From Bimastos eiseni (taxonomy: Eukaryota; Annelida; Clitellata; Crassiclitellata; Lumbricidae), in NCBI GenBank assembly GCA_959347315.1, contig OY365808.1, positions 7,538,947-7,602,946 of the forward strand: a stretch of 64,000 nt of DNA, given 5' to 3'. Below, one piece after another: positions 60,547 to 64,000 of the stretch. Made by a program: the position numbers and the translations under genes. Position 1 is the first letter of the stretch; the number at the start of each line of letters is the position of its first letter. The notes beneath the pieces are model-generated. The model had not been told where the DNA came from. It made no database searches and was given only the letters and a program-made list of their open reading frames with translations.

Positions 60547-63095
60547 AACACGAAATGTTACTAGTATCAAAGGCCCCCTTAACCATCAGATTGTAGTTTT
60601 GACAATTTCGACCAATTACGTGGCTGCTTCACAGAGGCCATAACATCTAGCAAAATAAACAGTTGATTAAAGGTAACAATTTTATATCAAGAAGGTTGAC
60701 AAATATCATTGGCTTTACTACAAAAATAAACAAGTCAGGATAGGACTAAAGTAATTATGATAAAGATATGCAAAACGAATTCCACGAAGTGTTGAAAACT
60801 TGGAAATCAGTAGAAACATTGTATAACACATGGAAAGAAATAGACATTGTTGCAGGCAATATGCAATCACCTCAGCAGCACTGTAGTGGTGCAATGTATT
60901 AGAGTTCATTTATAAGTCTAACTGTTTGCACAGTTATATTAACTAAAAAGATCAAGGTTTTAACAAAATATACATACTACGTGTACCAAAATGTGCTTTC
61001 AAACTAAAAGCATTAAAACTTTAACTCCATTTATCAACGCATATAATCGTAGTCAGAGTAAACGTGGCAACAAATCAATGCTAACACAAAGGCATAAGAA
61101 TGCGGCTTAGCCATTTACTATCAACCACTTAACACCTCAAAAGGACATTGGCACAAGGCAAGACTTCATTACCGAGGATCGTTAAGACCACTCGTCGTCC
61201 AATAAAAATGTCAAGAACTTTTGTTTATCACTAAAGACATGCAAGTGACTGTCAGTAACGATATGATAATTAAGTACACCGATAAAACCACAGCCTGTGT
61301 GTCAACTGTCAAGTACCCCACAGTACATGTTTGGGCTCACTCTGTAGGGCGTGATCAAGATTAACACGTTAATATTATAAAATTAAAGCACTGAAACTAA
61401 CAAATAGAATTGAAAGTGCTTGCACGCTTGCAAATTTGTGAAGTTAGCAGTAAATCAGCGTAGATACCACGCAGAAGAGTTAGAAATACAATTTTTTTAT
61501 CAACTACACTTCGATCTCTGCCATGTCTAAACAAATAATCCGGATATACTGTCATGCCAACTATCACGTGACTTTTGTAGGTCAGATAAAGACAGTAAAT
61601 AGAAAAGTTCAGACTCCGAAATTAATATAGTTGAGATTGCGAAATTTCGACTTTCCAGCTTCATAAGTTTGCATCAACCAAAAGCAATTTATCTAAAATT
61701 GGCCTTACGGATACATTCATATGTCTATGTTGTCAATAAACGTTACTTCATATTTATGTTGACTTGAGGTTTGGGTTAGCGCTTTATCCTGACCCTCTAC
61801 GACTCACGGGTCACGGTCCTCAGTCCTCATGGACCAATAATTTACGTTACTTCATTGAGCTTTGCCATCTGTCGGTCATGAAAAAATACGTCTTGTTTAC
61901 ATAATGCATTCAGCGCGATTAATAATTATACTAGTTGAGTTATGTTTGTATGTCTGTGAAGTAATGAACATTCCACTATACATTCGCCAGATGTCAACAC
62001 GCACTTTCTAAGACAACCTTTCCTGCTGCTGTTTCACCACTTTCTGGTGAAGGAGGAGGTGATAAAAGAGGGGCGCAAGTGGAACTAAAAGAGAAGGTGC
62101 AAGAAAACGTGACTATCATTCCCGAATGTAGCAGTTGCTTTGCGTATTGACCAAACGGTTGGAATTAGCAATAGTTAACTAAAAGGTCATTTTCGACGAT
62201 ATCGAGTGTCAAAAACCACACCAGGGTCACAAAGTCCACAATGAGTCAAGAATTCAAGATCGGCCGATCGATTTAGCAATATTGAGCATACGGATACGGT
62301 CAAAGTTGCTCAGTGCTCTCGATATTACAGCATTGACTGACTATTTTGCAACTCGGCAACAAACATTTTAGTTAACTTTTTAAATCTGCCTATACATTTA
62401 AAAATTTAAACTATTACACTTCAATGTAGGCCTACTAGTCACTGCAACTATAATATTAGCTGTCGAAAAGAGAAAAACTTGAACATGATAGTATAATGTG
62501 TCTGCATTTCTGTACTCCGGAATGCGTTGCTGTTAAGCAATATAATTTGGGTCTACATCATGCCGTTTATGTGATAGCTTCTATTAGCCCAGGGCCCGGA
62601 GTCGGCTGACCTGGCCCTGACCGCGAGCTAAAAACTATAAGCCAGCGAAAATGGAGCCCACATTAGACCCATAAAAAGCTCAACTAAGTCAAGCATAATA
62701 CCCATAAAATACGTCGATGACAAATCAAATGCTTTTATATTAATATATATTATTATATATTAATTTTCAGTTGAGGTATTATTTTAGCGCTCAATGAGTC
62801 CTACTCCTAACTGCATTTGTATTTGACTTAGAATGGAAGTAGGCCTACTGTTTAGTCCTTGGGTCATCTGCCGCCGTTAGGCCTTATTAAATTCGACGTG
62901 TAGGCCTACCAGTCGCGAAGCAATCGACTGCTGGTGACTTGGTTCACAATAGTTTCATAATAGTTCATAATAGTTTGCCTATATCTTGTCTTAACTGCTG
63001 TCTCCGAGTTACGATTTTTGATGAAGAAATCAGAAACAGGACAGAAATAAAACTAATTTCTTAAGGTACTAGTCACAGTGCAACAGACTAACAAC
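60547..63095. other. Region upstream of the FoxM-like gene
   Basis: No further exon is supported, although a non-coding first exon cannot be excluded. The plus strand is A-rich near the gene and becomes more balanced beyond 61.8 kb. TAGGCCTA reappears near 62425, 62840 and 62902. Confidence 0.5.
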
Positions 63096-63405
63096 TAGGA
63101 CCCCGTGGTTTATGCGATTATGCGATTTCGCATATTTTCGCATAAATTGGCGGCTTTCACATAAATTTTTTAATGGAAAGTTTTCGCAAATTATTGCATA
63201 AGTTAGGAAATTTCGGTCAGCCTCAACTATAATTGGCCTGTCCAGGCTATTATTAGTCTATTGGGGCTATATATTTTACCGATCAGACGACGTAATTGTT
63301 GACGAATAGGATGCGTACACATATGCGCGTGGTTTATGCGATTGTGCAATTTCACATATTTTCGCATAATTTACAAATTTTTTTCGCATGATCCACGGGG
63401 GCCTA
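63096..63405. mobile_element. MITE with ATGCGA-rich ends
   Basis: The segment starts TAGGACCCCGTGGTTTATGCGA and, read from the other side, starts TAGGCCCCCGTGGATCATGCGA, a 22-bp inverted terminus with four mismatches. The flanks CTAACAAC (63088-63095) and TTAACAGC (63406-63413) match at six of eight positions, suggesting an aged 8-bp duplication of hAT type. A GTGGTTTATGCGATT block occurs twice in the same direction (near 63106 and 63330), so the interior includes a direct repeat of the left end. Confidence 0.7.
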
Positions 63406-63413
63406 TTAACAGC

Positions 63414-64000
63414 CTAACAATCAGTCGACTGTTGATGTCTGATGTCCAGATGCTGTCTCCGGTATTACTTACTACCTGCCTTCGTGGTTTCTGCAGAGTG
63501 CCAGCGGCCACCCAGTTAGGCTATGCTAGGATTACACGACTGACCTCAGCCTAAGTTTAGTGCTTTGTATTTCCTCGACCTTTGCATATTATGATGACGC
63601 CGGGAGCGCCTCTAGTTGGTTTTCCCTCGACTGGCACTATAATAAAATTATAAATGCTCATTAACAGTTATTGCTAAATGTACTCTATGCAATTACGAAT
63701 GCAGGAAATTCAATTCGGGTTTTTTCGTCCGTGCGTCCGTCCGTCAGTGCGTCTGTCGGTCCGTCGTCCTATTGGAAATCCGCGCGCGCACGTGCATGAT
63801 TACAAGTGCCGCCGTTTCGCAGGTGTCACCTGGTTGCCTTGCCAACGGATAAATCCGGCTTAAACTTGGAGTTTAATTAGAGGCGCATAATTGATCTGGA
63901 GGCAGTGAACGCCTGCCTAGGAGCGTGCCTACATGACTTTGTATCTCTCGGCGGGGCGTGCTAGGTCGATGAAGGGGGTGGCACCAGGGAAGAACGGATG
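63414..64000. other. Non-coding, nothing recognised
   Basis: No exon or repeat boundary is supported. A short GTCC/GTCN tract lies near 63727-63770. The sequence becomes CpG-rich towards the window edge. Confidence 0.45.

Overview
This is an animal nuclear genome window. It has genes split into many exons with canonical GT-AG junctions, large introns, abundant microsatellites and many transposon relics. The protein content (an Integrator subunit 2, a FoxM-like forkhead factor, a membrane collagen) and the repeat style (hAT elements, LINE tails ending in ATT repeats, tRNA-derived SINEs, a very frequent TAGGCCTA octamer) fit a marine invertebrate, probably a deuterostome. The species cannot be fixed from sequence alone. 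Exon structures were assembled by hand from splice sites, reading phase and remembered family sequences. In all four genes the phases close and the summed coding length is a multiple of three.

Layout. 1-20.6 kb is gene-poor and repeat-rich. It holds a probable solo LTR (1111-2151), a CpG-rich hairpin array carrying six 28S-rRNA-like blocks (about 5.2-11.1 kb) that is interrupted by a complete hAT transposon with a perfect 8-bp target duplication (5969-9220), a large GTAT higher-order satellite (12.4-13.3 kb), a CAGT array, and an inverted-repeat element with GTTGATCCCC-type arms (16.6-17.2 kb).

20,627-39,218 (+) is INTS2: 24 coding exons, 1139 codons, two GC-AG introns and a triplicated 5' splice site. 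Convergent to it, 41,364-46,916 (-) encodes a 407-residue type I membrane protein with a signal peptide, a beta-rich ectodomain, about 30 Gly-X-Y triplets, one transmembrane helix and a short tail. 48,622-51,144 (-) encodes a 380-residue protein I do not recognise. 54,134-60,546 (-) encodes a FoxM-type forkhead transcription factor of about 810 residues in five exons. The rest, to 64 kb, is upstream non-coding DNA with one MITE.

The genes do not form a pathway. INTS2 acts in snRNA 3'-end processing and Pol II attenuation, the FoxM-like factor in cell-cycle transcription, and the membrane collagen at the cell surface. A notable large-scale pattern is that the palindrome TAGGCCTA is dense between genes and in the membrane-collagen gene, but absent from the whole INTS2 and FoxM-like transcription units.
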